A stretch of 64,000 nt of DNA from Egibacter rhizosphaerae (lineage in GTDB: Bacteria > Actinomycetota > Nitriliruptoria > Euzebyales > Egibacteraceae): positions 1,426,001-1,490,000 of the forward strand of contig NZ_CP036402.1 in assembly GCF_004322855.1 (NCBI RefSeq), read 5' to 3'. This document shows positions 9,056 through 16,151 of this stretch, piece by piece (positions within the stretch are counted from its first letter, which is position 1; every line of letters begins with the position of its first letter). The notes beneath the pieces were generated by a model that did no database searches, was not told where the DNA came from, and saw only the letters and a program-made list of their open reading frames with translations. The position numbers were made by a program, and so were the translations under genes.

Positions 9056-9086
9056 CCGGGCACGGGCCGGGCCGGCCCGTGCCCGG
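9056..9086 (-). terminator. Strong hairpin between the GcvT-family gene and metF
   Basis: A 31-nt near-perfect palindrome with 15-nt arms around one central base begins 5 nt after the TAA of the upstream gene. No T-tract follows. It may terminate or attenuate transcription, or stabilise the 3' end, setting the ratio of the methyltransferase to the downstream metF-fhs-fchA-folC genes. Confidence 0.65.
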
Positions 9087-9090
9087 CCCG

Positions 9091-10362
9091 TTACTGCTTC
9101 GGCGTCTCCTTGGTGGGATCCACGAAGGGCTTGGGGACGACCGTGGCGTGGCGGGCCCCCTCGGGCGTCTCGACCGTCAGCTCGGTCCCGATCGCGGTGA
9201 ACTCGACCGCCAGCAGCGCCAGGCCGATGTTCTTGTCGAGCTCGGGGCTGCGGCAGGCGCTGGTGACCCGGCCGACGCTCTCGCCGGCCCGATACACCGG
9301 GAAGGGCTCGATCATCGATCCGTCGATGTACCCACCGAGGGAGGGCCCACTGATCTCCAGGCCGGCGATGAGACGGCTGACGCCGCGCTCCCTGGCCGCG
9401 ATCAGCGCGTCCTTGCCGATGAAGTCCGCCTCCTGTTCGAGGTCGACCATCCACTTGTAGTCATAGCCCACCTCGAGCGGGTTGGTGTCCAGCGTGATGT
9501 CGCAGCCGTAGGCGAGCATCCCGCCCTCGATGCGTCGCATGTGACAGGGGCCGATGGGGCGCATCCCGTGAGGCTGTCCGGCCTCCCAGATCCGGCTCCA
9601 GAGCTTCACGCCGTGCTGGCTCGCGTCGTACAGGTAGATCTCGTACCCGATCTCGCCCGAGTAGCCCGTCCGGCTGATCTCCACCGTCATGTCGTCGAGC
9701 TGGTACCGCCGCAGGTAGTAGTACGGCAGGTCGAGGATGGAGTCCCCGAAGAGGTCGACGAGCACCTGCTTCGACTTCGGGCCTTGGACCTGCACGGGGC
9801 TGACGTCGACCTCCTTGATCTCGACGTCCATCCCGAGGGCGTAGTTGAGCCCGAGCAGATACAGGAGCACGTCGCTGTCGGCGAGCGAGAACCAGAAGCG
9901 GTTCTCCTCGACCCGCAGGAGCACCGGGTCGTTCACGATCCCGCCGTCGGGGGCGGTGATGAACACGTACTTGCACTGGCCGACCTTGCACTTCGACAGG
10001 TCACGCGGGATCACCAGGTTCGTGAAATCGAAGGCTTGGGGGCCGCTGATCTCGATCTGGCGCTCGGCGCCACCGACGTCCCAGAGGGTCACGTCGTTGC
10101 GCAGCGCCCAGTACTCCTCCAGCGGGTCGGTGTAGAGCCGCGGGTGGTAGCTGTGGTTGTACACGCTGTAGAGCTTGACGCCGTGCTCGCGGGAAGCCCA
10201 GAAGTACGGCGACTTGCGCAGCCGCGGGTACAGGAGCACGCCCGGAGCGGTGTCGGGTTCGGCCCCGGGCGCGTCGGTCGCCGGAGGGGAGGCGCCCTGG
10301 TCGGTCGCGGCGTCTCCGCCGGCCGTGGGGGTGCCCGAGGTCGGGTCGAGGATGTCGGTCAT
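9091..10362 (-). CDS. GcvT-family THF-dependent methyltransferase, DmdA/LigM-like demethylase candidate
   Basis: 423 residues. After a disordered start of about 35 residues comes a complete GcvT fold: RLRKSPYFWAS, VTLWDVGGAERQIEI, PRDLSKCKVGQCKY, GGIVNDPVLL, FWFSLADSDVLLYLLGL, VQGPKSKQVL and ISRTGYSGEIGYEIY. The DSDVLL and QGPKSK segments are strongly reminiscent of DMSP demethylase DmdA and aryl-methyl-ether demethylases (LigM, DesA), which move a methyl group from substrate to THF, rather than of the glycine-cleavage T protein; no gcvH or gcvP is near. ATG at 10362 with GGAGG 7 nt upstream; the longer frame lacks a ribosome site. metF-fhs downstream fits a THF demethylation pathway. The substrate cannot be read from sequence. 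Confidence 0.82.
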   Translation of the reverse strand: MTDILDPTSGTPTAGGDAATDQGASPPATDAPGAEPDTAPGVLLYPRLRKSPYFWASREHGVKLYSVYNHSYHPRLYTDPLEEYWALRNDVTLWDVGGAERQIEISGPQAFDFTNLVIPRDLSKCKVGQCKYVFITAPDGGIVNDPVLLRVEENRFWFSLADSDVLLYLLGLNYALGMDVEIKEVDVSPVQVQGPKSKQVLVDLFGDSILDLPYYYLRRYQLDDMTVEISRTGYSGEIGYEIYLYDASQHGVKLWSRIWEAGQPHGMRPIGPCHMRRIEGGMLAYGCDITLDTNPLEVGYDYKWMVDLEQEADFIGKDALIAARERGVSRLIAGLEISGPSLGGYIDGSMIEPFPVYRAGESVGRVTSACRSPELDKNIGLALLAVEFTAIGTELTVETPEGARHATVVPKPFVDPTKETPKQ

Positions 10363-10553
10363 CGGGGCCTCCGATTCTCTGCGGGTGGACGGGTGGGACT
10401 GGTCGATCGCCGTGGCGCTGGGCCGTCGCGGGCACTGGCTGGTCCATGGAGGCCGCGGTCGGTCAACCTCGGTCTCATCGGTCGGTCCGCCCCGGCCTTC
10501 GATACGGATCCTCGGCGGGTCGCAGATCGTCGGGGTCCACCCTCGTTCGCTTC

Positions 10554-10620
10554 CGTTGCGTCCAGCACAACCGTTGGGGATTGCGCAACTCATGATGACA
10601 ACAAAACGGGCGCGGGTCAA
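10554..10620 (-). promoter_or_regulatory. Candidate promoter and GntR-type operator region of the GcvT-family gene
   Basis: The minus strand has TTGACC (rc of 10615-10620) followed after 17 nt by a weak CATCAT. Just downstream lie CGTTGCGT (plus strand 10554-10561), the same 8-mer found twice in the gntR promoter, and the palindrome TTGCGCAA (10581-10588). The shared half-site suggests one regulator for both arms of the C1 module. The roughly 190-nt leader before the ATG at 10362 shows no riboswitch class I recognise. Confidence 0.4.
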
Positions 10621-10647
10621 GACGTCCACACGCCGAATCCGCGCGAC

Positions 10648-10774
10648 TAGGCTGCTTTCAAGGGATCGCACGGTCGAATGGGCATGTGCCCCCGGCCGAT
10701 GGGGAAACTCCATCGGTGGCTACCGGATAAGCACGTCCCCGTGAAGGGCCGGACACGGGCTTCGAGGAACGAAG
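10648..10774 (+). promoter_or_regulatory. Promoter and structured leader upstream of the DsrE-like gene
   Basis: A -10-like TAGGCT lies at 10648-10653, about 270 nt before the start codon. The leader can form GGGCA/TGCCC at 10680-10691, a 9-bp hairpin (one G-U pair) with AAA loop at 10696-10716, and GCTTCG/CGAAGC at 10758-10774. None of the riboswitch signatures I tested fits (cobalamin, SAM, glycine, ZTP, c-di-GMP, TPP, FMN). The role is unknown. Confidence 0.3.
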
Positions 10775-10922
10775 CGTATGCACAGGGAGCCGGATGACGC
10801 GCTCGGGCTGCTCGGCCTCGGCGCGGGCGGTGGTGGCGTCATGGCACGTGCGACGATGTGCCTCGTGATCCCATGCTGGACCGGTCGGTGAGCGTCCGGT
10901 CCCCATCGACGAGGAGGAAGCC

Positions 10923-11294
10923 TTGAAGGTCGCGTACGTGTTCTCCACTTCGGGCCACACCGCCAGCTACAAACTCGGCAAGATGATCCTGCCCCAGCTG
11001 GAGGCGAGGCACCACGGCGCTGACGTGGTCGGGATGATGTTCTTCGACGACAACAACTACGTGCTGCGCGCCGGCGATCCGGTGGGCGAGCGGCTCTCCA
11101 AGGTGGCCGCGGACCAAGGGATCCTGTTGATGATGTGCGACTCGTGCGCGCTCGAGCGTGGTCTGGCCGAGGGCGAGCCGCATCCCGGCACGAGCCGGAC
11201 CGTGGGAACGGTCGACGGCGTGCACGTGGGCTGCTTCCCCGACCTCTACGCCGCGCTGGCCGGGAACCCGCCGGACCACATCATCACCCTCTGA
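10923..11294 (+). CDS. DsrE/SaoD-like sulfur-relay family protein
   Basis: 123 residues of a small alpha/beta DsrE-type fold: MKVAYVFSTSGHTASYKLG, FFDDNNYVLR, then MMCDSCALERGLAEG with a Cys-x2-Cys pair, and VHVGCFPDLYAAL with a third cysteine. DsrE/F/H-type proteins transfer sulfur or selenium as a persulfide; SaoD is a related protein of organometal/selenium systems. The start codon is TTG at 10923, chosen because GAGGAGG precedes it and MKVAY is the natural fold start. It is divergent from the C1 genes. If the methyltransferase substrate is a sulfur compound this could be a partner, but that is only a guess. Confidence 0.72.
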   Translation: MKVAYVFSTSGHTASYKLGKMILPQLEARHHGADVVGMMFFDDNNYVLRAGDPVGERLSKVAADQGILLMMCDSCALERGLAEGEPHPGTSRTVGTVDGVHVGCFPDLYAALAGNPPDHIITL

Positions 11295-11345
11295 GCCCTC
11301 GGGCGGCTCGAACGGTGCTGCCCGCTGCGCGCGCGGCCGCGGAGG

Positions 11346-12143
11346 CTACGAGGGCACGTTGCGGGAGGGCACCGGCGGCTCGGGTGTCGCCCCCGGACCC
11401 GGCTCCTCGCCCGGCTGGGGCGCACCCTCGCCGTCGCCTCCCGCTTCCGCCCCTCGGTCCCGCCCGGTCCGCCAGATGAGGATCGGGTAGCCGACGAGGA
11501 CGACGATGGTGAAGATGAACCACTGCACGGCGTAGGAGAAGTGGTTGCCCTCGTCGAGCGTGGGGTCGGCGTGGGTCGGCAGGGCCTGCTCCGACGGGTC
11601 CTGCGTCTGCAGTTGCAGATGGCGGCTGGCCAGGTCGAGTCCCAGGCGCTCCTCGGCGACCCCCGGCGCGATGGTGGTGGTGGCCTCACCCTCGCCGGGA
11701 TCCCCCTCCTCGGGGGGCAGCAGCAGGCCGGTGACGGTCACCTCACCGGACGGGGGAGCGATCTCCTCGTCGGCGACCTCCTCGCGACCGTACGGGATCC
11801 ACCCGCGATCGACCAGGACGGTCTCGCCGTCGGCGCGATGCAGCGGCGTCAGGACGTGCTGCGCCGGCTGCCCGTCGACCGAGCGCGGCGCCGAGAGCAG
11901 TTGGTGCTCGGCGTCGAACTCGCCAGTCGCGTGAACCCGCCGGTAGTCGGGCCGCTGCGAGCCGAGCGCCTCGTCCACCGGCGCGGGCTCCGCGGCCATG
12001 CTCTCCGCGATCGCAGCGTTGCGCTCGCGTGCCTGATCGAGCCGGTCGAGCTGCCAGAAGCCCGCCGCGGTGAACGTCACCACCACGGTGGCCACGAGCA
12101 CGTGACCGAGCAGCCACTTCGGTGAGCGCAGGAACCCGTACAC
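11346..12143 (-). CDS. SURF1 family cytochrome c oxidase assembly protein
   Basis: 265 residues from a GTG at 12143. There are two transmembrane helices, one near the N-terminus (LLGHVLVATVVVTFTAAGFWQL) and one near the C-terminus (WFIFTIVVLVGYPILIWRTG), with a large extracytoplasmic loop containing VLVDRGWIPYG, the SURF1 hallmark. The family helps insert heme a into the aa3 oxidase. The longer frame to 12302 would overlap the upstream gene, whereas AGGATGGGG precedes the GTG. A Pro/Glu/Gly-rich tail follows the last helix. It is convergent with the DsrE-like gene. Confidence 0.88.
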   Translation of the reverse strand: MYGFLRSPKWLLGHVLVATVVVTFTAAGFWQLDRLDQARERNAAIAESMAAEPAPVDEALGSQRPDYRRVHATGEFDAEHQLLSAPRSVDGQPAQHVLTPLHRADGETVLVDRGWIPYGREEVADEEIAPPSGEVTVTGLLLPPEEGDPGEGEATTTIAPGVAEERLGLDLASRHLQLQTQDPSEQALPTHADPTLDEGNHFSYAVQWFIFTIVVLVGYPILIWRTGRDRGAEAGGDGEGAPQPGEEPGPGATPEPPVPSRNVPS

Positions 12144-12210
12144 GTCCCCATCCTGCCCGGCGGGGAGCCCAGCGGCAGACGACGACTCCGCGCCGCCGCC
12201 CCACGTCCGG

Positions 12211-12852
12211 TCACTCCGCCTCGCCGGCCCCTGCCGATCCGGACCATCCGTTGGCCCGATCACCCTCGTCGAGGTCGGTCCCCAGACCCAGCGCCACTCC
12301 ACGCGGCAGCAGCCACGCCCCGACCGGGGTCGGCCGGTCGTCGGCGTCGAGCGCGCCGAGGGCCGCGAGCACCGGGACGACCAGCCCGAAGCCGGCCTCG
12401 AGCAGCATCACCTCGTCCGAGTCGAGCGCGTCGTCGGCGGCCGCGGCCTCCTCCGCCGCGACCGCGGCCAGCGCTTCCGCCTCCACCGGAACTGGGGGGG
12501 CCACCTCGACGATGTGGACGACCGCCGCCGCCCAGTCCGCCGGTTGCAGCGCGAGCAGGGCGGCCTCGTCGGCCTCCTCGAGCCCCGGAGCGGCCTCGGG
12601 CGCCACCACGGCTGCGAGCGCCTCGAGCAGGAGGTCGCCGGCATCGTCGGGGAAGGCCGAGTCGAACGCCGCCGCGCGCGCCACCCAGTCGAGCGGCCAG
12701 ATCCCGCTGCGCAGCCCCTCCCGCGCGCCGGCCGCTGCCGCGACCGTCCCGTCCGGCCGATCGACGGGCTCGGCCCGGGCCGACGACGCCGATGCCACGA
12801 GGGCTCGCAGGCGTTCGACCGCCGCGGCCGCAGCCTCGTCCCACGGGTCCAT
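12211..12852 (-). CDS. Hypothetical acidic alanine-rich protein
   Basis: 213 residues from ATG at 12852 (a tandem ATG at 12855 is equally possible; GGGAGG precedes both). No family is recognised. The protein is soluble, strongly acidic and Ala/Glu/Asp-rich, with no signal peptide or clear membrane helix, and an ordered-looking stretch around SGIWPLDWVARAAAFDSAF. An overlapping minus-strand frame at 12260-12934 is Arg/Gly-rich nonsense and is rejected. Its stop is 67 nt upstream of the SURF1 start in the same direction. Confidence 0.6.
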   Translation of the reverse strand: MDPWDEAAAAAVERLRALVASASSARAEPVDRPDGTVAAAAGAREGLRSGIWPLDWVARAAAFDSAFPDDAGDLLLEALAAVVAPEAAPGLEEADEAALLALQPADWAAAVVHIVEVAPPVPVEAEALAAVAAEEAAAADDALDSDEVMLLEAGFGLVVPVLAALGALDADDRPTPVGAWLLPRGVALGLGTDLDEGDRANGWSGSAGAGEAE

Positions 12853-12987
12853 CATCGCCTCCCTGCCGCGGGTGGCGGACCGCGGCATGCCGTACGCGCC
12901 ACCGGTGCTCGACCCGCGAGGTCCACGGGTTCACCGTCCGCTAGGGTGCCGCGGTCCGACCGGCGCACGCGAGCCGAGGAGGCCCCG

Positions 12988-13794
12988 ATGACCGAGCCAC
13001 CGTCACGCGGGACCACGGCCCACGAGCTACACGGGCGCCACGTGCTCGTCACCGGGGGCGCCAGCGGGATCGGAGCGGAACTCGTTCGCGATCTCGCCGC
13101 GCGCGGCGCGCGGGTCACGATCGCCGACCGCGACGAGCGCGGCGCGCGCGCCGTCGCCGAGGAGGTGGCCGGCCGGGAGTTGATCCTGGACGTCACCGAC
13201 GCTGCGGCATGGGACCGCGCCGCCGCAACGATCGGCCCGCTGGACATGGCCTGCCTGAACGCGGGAACGGCCAGCGGCACGCCCGACCTGGAAGCGTTGG
13301 ATGTCGCGACGTGCGAGCGGTTGTTGCGCACCAACATCGACGGTGTCGTGCTCGGCCTTCGGGCGCTCCTCGCGCACGACGCGCTGGTCGAGGGCGCCGT
13401 AGTGCTCGTCAGTGCGTCCCTCGCGGGCCTCACCCCGATGCCCAGCGATCCTCTCTACGCGGCAACGAAGCACGCGACGGTCGGCCTCGTGCGCAGCATG
13501 GCCCCGGGTCTGGCCGACCGTGGGGTGAGGATCCAGGCGGTGTGCCCGGGAATCGTCGACACCCCGATGCTGGACGGTCCGGCGCGCGATCGCCTGCAAG
13601 CCTCCGGCTTCCCGCTCATCCCGATCGACGATGTGGTCGCGGGTGCGCGCGCGGCACTGCGATCCGACGGCACCGGTGAGGCGTGGGTCGTCCAGGCCGG
13701 CCGTCCGCCGGAGCCCTACGCCTTCCGCGGCGTGCCCGGTCCCCGCGTGCCCGGCGCGCACGGCCTCACGCCCCCGGGAGTCCCGGGAGGCTGA
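12988..13794 (+). CDS. Short-chain dehydrogenase/reductase
   Basis: 268 residues of a classical SDR: cofactor motif VTGGASGIGAE near residue 22, Asp in TIADRDERG suggesting NAD(H) preference, NAG motif, catalytic Ser in VLVSASLAG and YAATK (Tyr-x3-Lys). The C-terminus has a Pro-rich tail PYAFRGVPGPRVPG. GAGGAGG lies 6 nt before the ATG at 12988. Substrate unknown; the gene stands alone, divergent from the hypothetical gene, with a -10-like TAGGGT at 12942-12947. Confidence 0.9.
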   Translation: MTEPPSRGTTAHELHGRHVLVTGGASGIGAELVRDLAARGARVTIADRDERGARAVAEEVAGRELILDVTDAAAWDRAAATIGPLDMACLNAGTASGTPDLEALDVATCERLLRTNIDGVVLGLRALLAHDALVEGAVVLVSASLAGLTPMPSDPLYAATKHATVGLVRSMAPGLADRGVRIQAVCPGIVDTPMLDGPARDRLQASGFPLIPIDDVVAGARAALRSDGTGEAWVVQAGRPPEPYAFRGVPGPRVPGAHGLTPPGVPGG

Positions 13795-13819
13795 CCGGTC
13801 GACGGCGGACCGGTGCCTC

Positions 13820-15121
13820 CTACGCGGCGGGCGCCGGGGACGGCGCCGTGGGCAAGCGCAGCAGCCTCCAGTGCCGCGCGAGGGGGCTTCGTGCCTCGCG
13901 GCCAGCGAGGATCTCCACGACACCGATCCGGCCGCGCTCGAGGAGCGCGGCGGTGCCGCCCATGTGCGCGCGCCACACGCGGTACGGGTGTTCCCCGGCC
14001 ACGGCGACCGCGTCCTCGTGGTGGGCCTCGAGGTTGGCCACCCACGACCGCAACGTGAGCGCGTAGCTCGGCCGGAGCTGCTCGACGTCGAGCAACCCGA
14101 AGCTGGCCCGCTCGACCTCGCGGACCGCGCGCCATGTCGGCACGGTCCCGGCCTCGGCCGTGACCTCACCGCCGGGAATGGGCCTCGCCCGCCCGGAGCG
14201 CGAGCTCGCGGGCTGACCCGACACCATCCGGTGGCAGAGGACCAGCCCTCCCGGCTCGAGGAGCCCTCGGACACGCCGGAGGTACCCGGACAGGTGCGAT
14301 GGCCCCCGATGGTGGGCCATCCCGATGGACACAACGGCATCGAACGGCTCGTCGAGGTCGCGGTAGTGGGCGCGGCGCACCTCGACGCGGTCCGCGACCC
14401 CCGCGGCATGGATCCTGTGGGAACCCTGCTCGGCCTGGACCTCCGAGAGGGTCACGCCGACCCCGTGCACGCCGTAGTACCGAGCGGCATGAACGAGCAG
14501 CGAACCCCAGCCGCAGCCCACGTCGAGCAGGCGCATGCCCGGTTCGAGGCGCAGCTTGCGAGCGACGAGGTCGAGCTTTCGGGCCTGCGCCGTGGGAAGT
14601 CCCTCGTCATCGTCGATGAAGTACGCACACGAGTGCACGAGCTCGGGGTCGAGGAACGAGGCGTAGAACTCGTGGGGGAGGTCGTCGCGGAACGGCAGGA
14701 CGCGCCGGTCGCCGAGCGTGGCCTTCCCGGGTCCCCGGCGGAGGGTGCGGCTCGCGGCGAGCCCCGCCGCCCACGGGGGGTCGAGCCGGCGAGCCGTCCG
14801 CACCAGTCTGCCCCACGACCCCAGCGTGTCCTCGCCCTCGGCCACGTCGTGCAGAGCCGCCACGATGTCGCCCTCGACGTCCACGTCCCCGCGCGCGTAC
14901 GCGTCCTCGACGTCGCCGATGCTCGGTGGCCGCCGCAGCAACCGCAGCGCCGACGGGTCGCACAGCACCAGACGGTACCCGGCCCCCGGCGGCCCCAGCT
15001 CGGTCCCGTCCCACAGGCGGAGCGCGAGGCTGCGGCCGCTCGCGTCCTGGAGACTCCCGTGCAGGTCCGTGGCGCGCGCACGATGAGCCGCGTCGTCGGG
15101 CAACTCGTTCCTGGAGCGCAT
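13820..15121 (-). CDS. Cyclopropane-fatty-acyl-phospholipid synthase-like SAM methyltransferase, atypical active site
   Basis: 433 residues from ATG at 15121 (GGAGGG upstream; starts at 15130 or 15163 are possible). Family features: EFYASFLDPELVHSCAYF with the conserved Cys, SAM motif RLLDVGCGWGSLL, and late RPSYALTLRSW. The signature that is SIGMFEHVG or SIGAFEHFG in CFA and mycolic-acid synthases reads SIGMAHHRG here, so the Glu that holds the catalytic bicarbonate is replaced by His, while the later conserved His (VLCHRM) is kept. The usual role is methylene or methyl transfer to unsaturated lipid acyl chains; the substitution leaves the exact reaction open. Confidence 0.82.
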   Translation of the reverse strand: MRSRNELPDDAAHRARATDLHGSLQDASGRSLALRLWDGTELGPPGAGYRLVLCDPSALRLLRRPPSIGDVEDAYARGDVDVEGDIVAALHDVAEGEDTLGSWGRLVRTARRLDPPWAAGLAASRTLRRGPGKATLGDRRVLPFRDDLPHEFYASFLDPELVHSCAYFIDDDEGLPTAQARKLDLVARKLRLEPGMRLLDVGCGWGSLLVHAARYYGVHGVGVTLSEVQAEQGSHRIHAAGVADRVEVRRAHYRDLDEPFDAVVSIGMAHHRGPSHLSGYLRRVRGLLEPGGLVLCHRMVSGQPASSRSGRARPIPGGEVTAEAGTVPTWRAVREVERASFGLLDVEQLRPSYALTLRSWVANLEAHHEDAVAVAGEHPYRVWRAHMGGTAALLERGRIGVVEILAGREARSPLARHWRLLRLPTAPSPAPAA

Positions 15122-15234
15122 GGTGCCCATCCCTCCGGGCCGGTCGCCGGCGTCCCCCGACATCGGCGCCTTGATCGTTTCCGGTCCTCCTGCCAGGACA
15201 GTGTGCCCTGCGCCGGCGACCGCCGAGCCCCGTA

Positions 15235-15939
15235 CTAGCCAGCGCGACGTCGCGCGACCTCGCACAGCGCCGCGGCTGCCGCGGCGCTCACGTTCAGCGA
15301 CGCCACCCGGCCCGTCAGCGGGATCGCGGCGAGCGCGTCGCAGCGCTCGGCGACCAGGCGCGACAGCCCGCGACCCTCCGCACCCAGGACGATCGCGACC
15401 GGCGCGTCGAGCAGGCCGGTTGTCCAGACACTCTCCGCCGCCTCACCGGCCAGCCCCACGGACCAGAGGTTGCGCTCCGACAGCGCCGCCAGCGCGCGGG
15501 GAAGGTTGGGCACCTTGGCGACCGGCAGCCAGGACAACGCGCCGGCTGCGGCGCGCTCGACGGCCGGCGTCACGGACGCGCTGCGGCGCTTCGGGAGCAC
15601 GAGGCCGGCCGCCCCGAACGCCTCGGCGGTCCGGGCGATCGCCCCGAGGTTCTGGGGGTCGGTGACCCCGTCGAGGACCACGCACGGCTCGCCGTCCAGA
15701 TCCTCCAGTGCCGTGTAGGCGAAGTGGGGCGCCCGCGCGAGCACGCCCTGGTGGGCTACACCCTCGGCCACCTCGTCGAGGCGGGCTCGCTCGACCACCC
15801 GGAGGGGGACGCCGGCGGTCTCCGCGGCCTCCGACACCTCGTCGTCGTCGCGCTCGGCCACGAGCAGCACCTCGTACAGGGCCCGACCCGCGCCGAGGGC
15901 CTCGAGCACCGCACGACGCCCCGGCACCACATGGGACAT
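15235..15939 (-). CDS. rlmB: 23S rRNA (guanosine-2'-O)-methyltransferase, TrmH/RlmB family
   Basis: 234 residues, SPOUT fold. N-terminal substrate-binding domain VVPGRRAVLEAL, then TDPQNLGAIARTAEAFGA, VLGAEGRGLSRL and IPLTGRVASLNVSAAAAAAL, the three knot motifs including the SAM-binding loop. RlmB methylates the 23S P-loop guanosine. ATG at 15939; the ribosome site is poor. The cysS then rlmB order is a conserved arrangement shared with Bacillus. The longer frame upstream is GC-bias read-through. Confidence 0.93.
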   Translation of the reverse strand: MSHVVPGRRAVLEALGAGRALYEVLLVAERDDDEVSEAAETAGVPLRVVERARLDEVAEGVAHQGVLARAPHFAYTALEDLDGEPCVVLDGVTDPQNLGAIARTAEAFGAAGLVLPKRRSASVTPAVERAAAGALSWLPVAKVPNLPRALAALSERNLWSVGLAGEAAESVWTTGLLDAPVAIVLGAEGRGLSRLVAERCDALAAIPLTGRVASLNVSAAAAAALCEVARRRAG

Positions 15940-16044
15940 GCCGCGAAGACTCGGGACTGTCGAGCAACCGGTCAAGTCGTCGTCGCGGCAGGTGCGCAGC
16001 GAACTCGGCGCGACCGCCGAGCCCGCGAGGCGCTGAGGCCGGTC

Positions 16045-16105
16045 GGGCGCCGTCGGTCGCAGCGACGGGCGGTCATCCCGGGCGCCGTCGGGTCGCAGCG
16101 ACGGG
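16045..16105. repeat. Direct repeat of about 25 bp in the rlmB-cysS spacer
   Basis: Copies at 16045-16069 and 16080-16105 share GGGCGCCGTCGG(G)TCGCAGC and the following bases, differing by one inserted G. They sit in the 212-bp spacer (15940-16151) between cysS and rlmB, which otherwise contains no gene. Function unknown. Confidence 0.7.
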
Positions 16106-16151
16106 GCGGCCAACACGGGGCCCCGACCTCCGGCCCCGGAGGCCTCGGTGG

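Noticed and set aside
12260-12934. Alternative minus-strand frame overlapping the hypothetical gene
   Set aside because: Its translation is dominated by Arg and Gly without hydrophobic core, while the other frame has a normal composition and a GGGAGG site.
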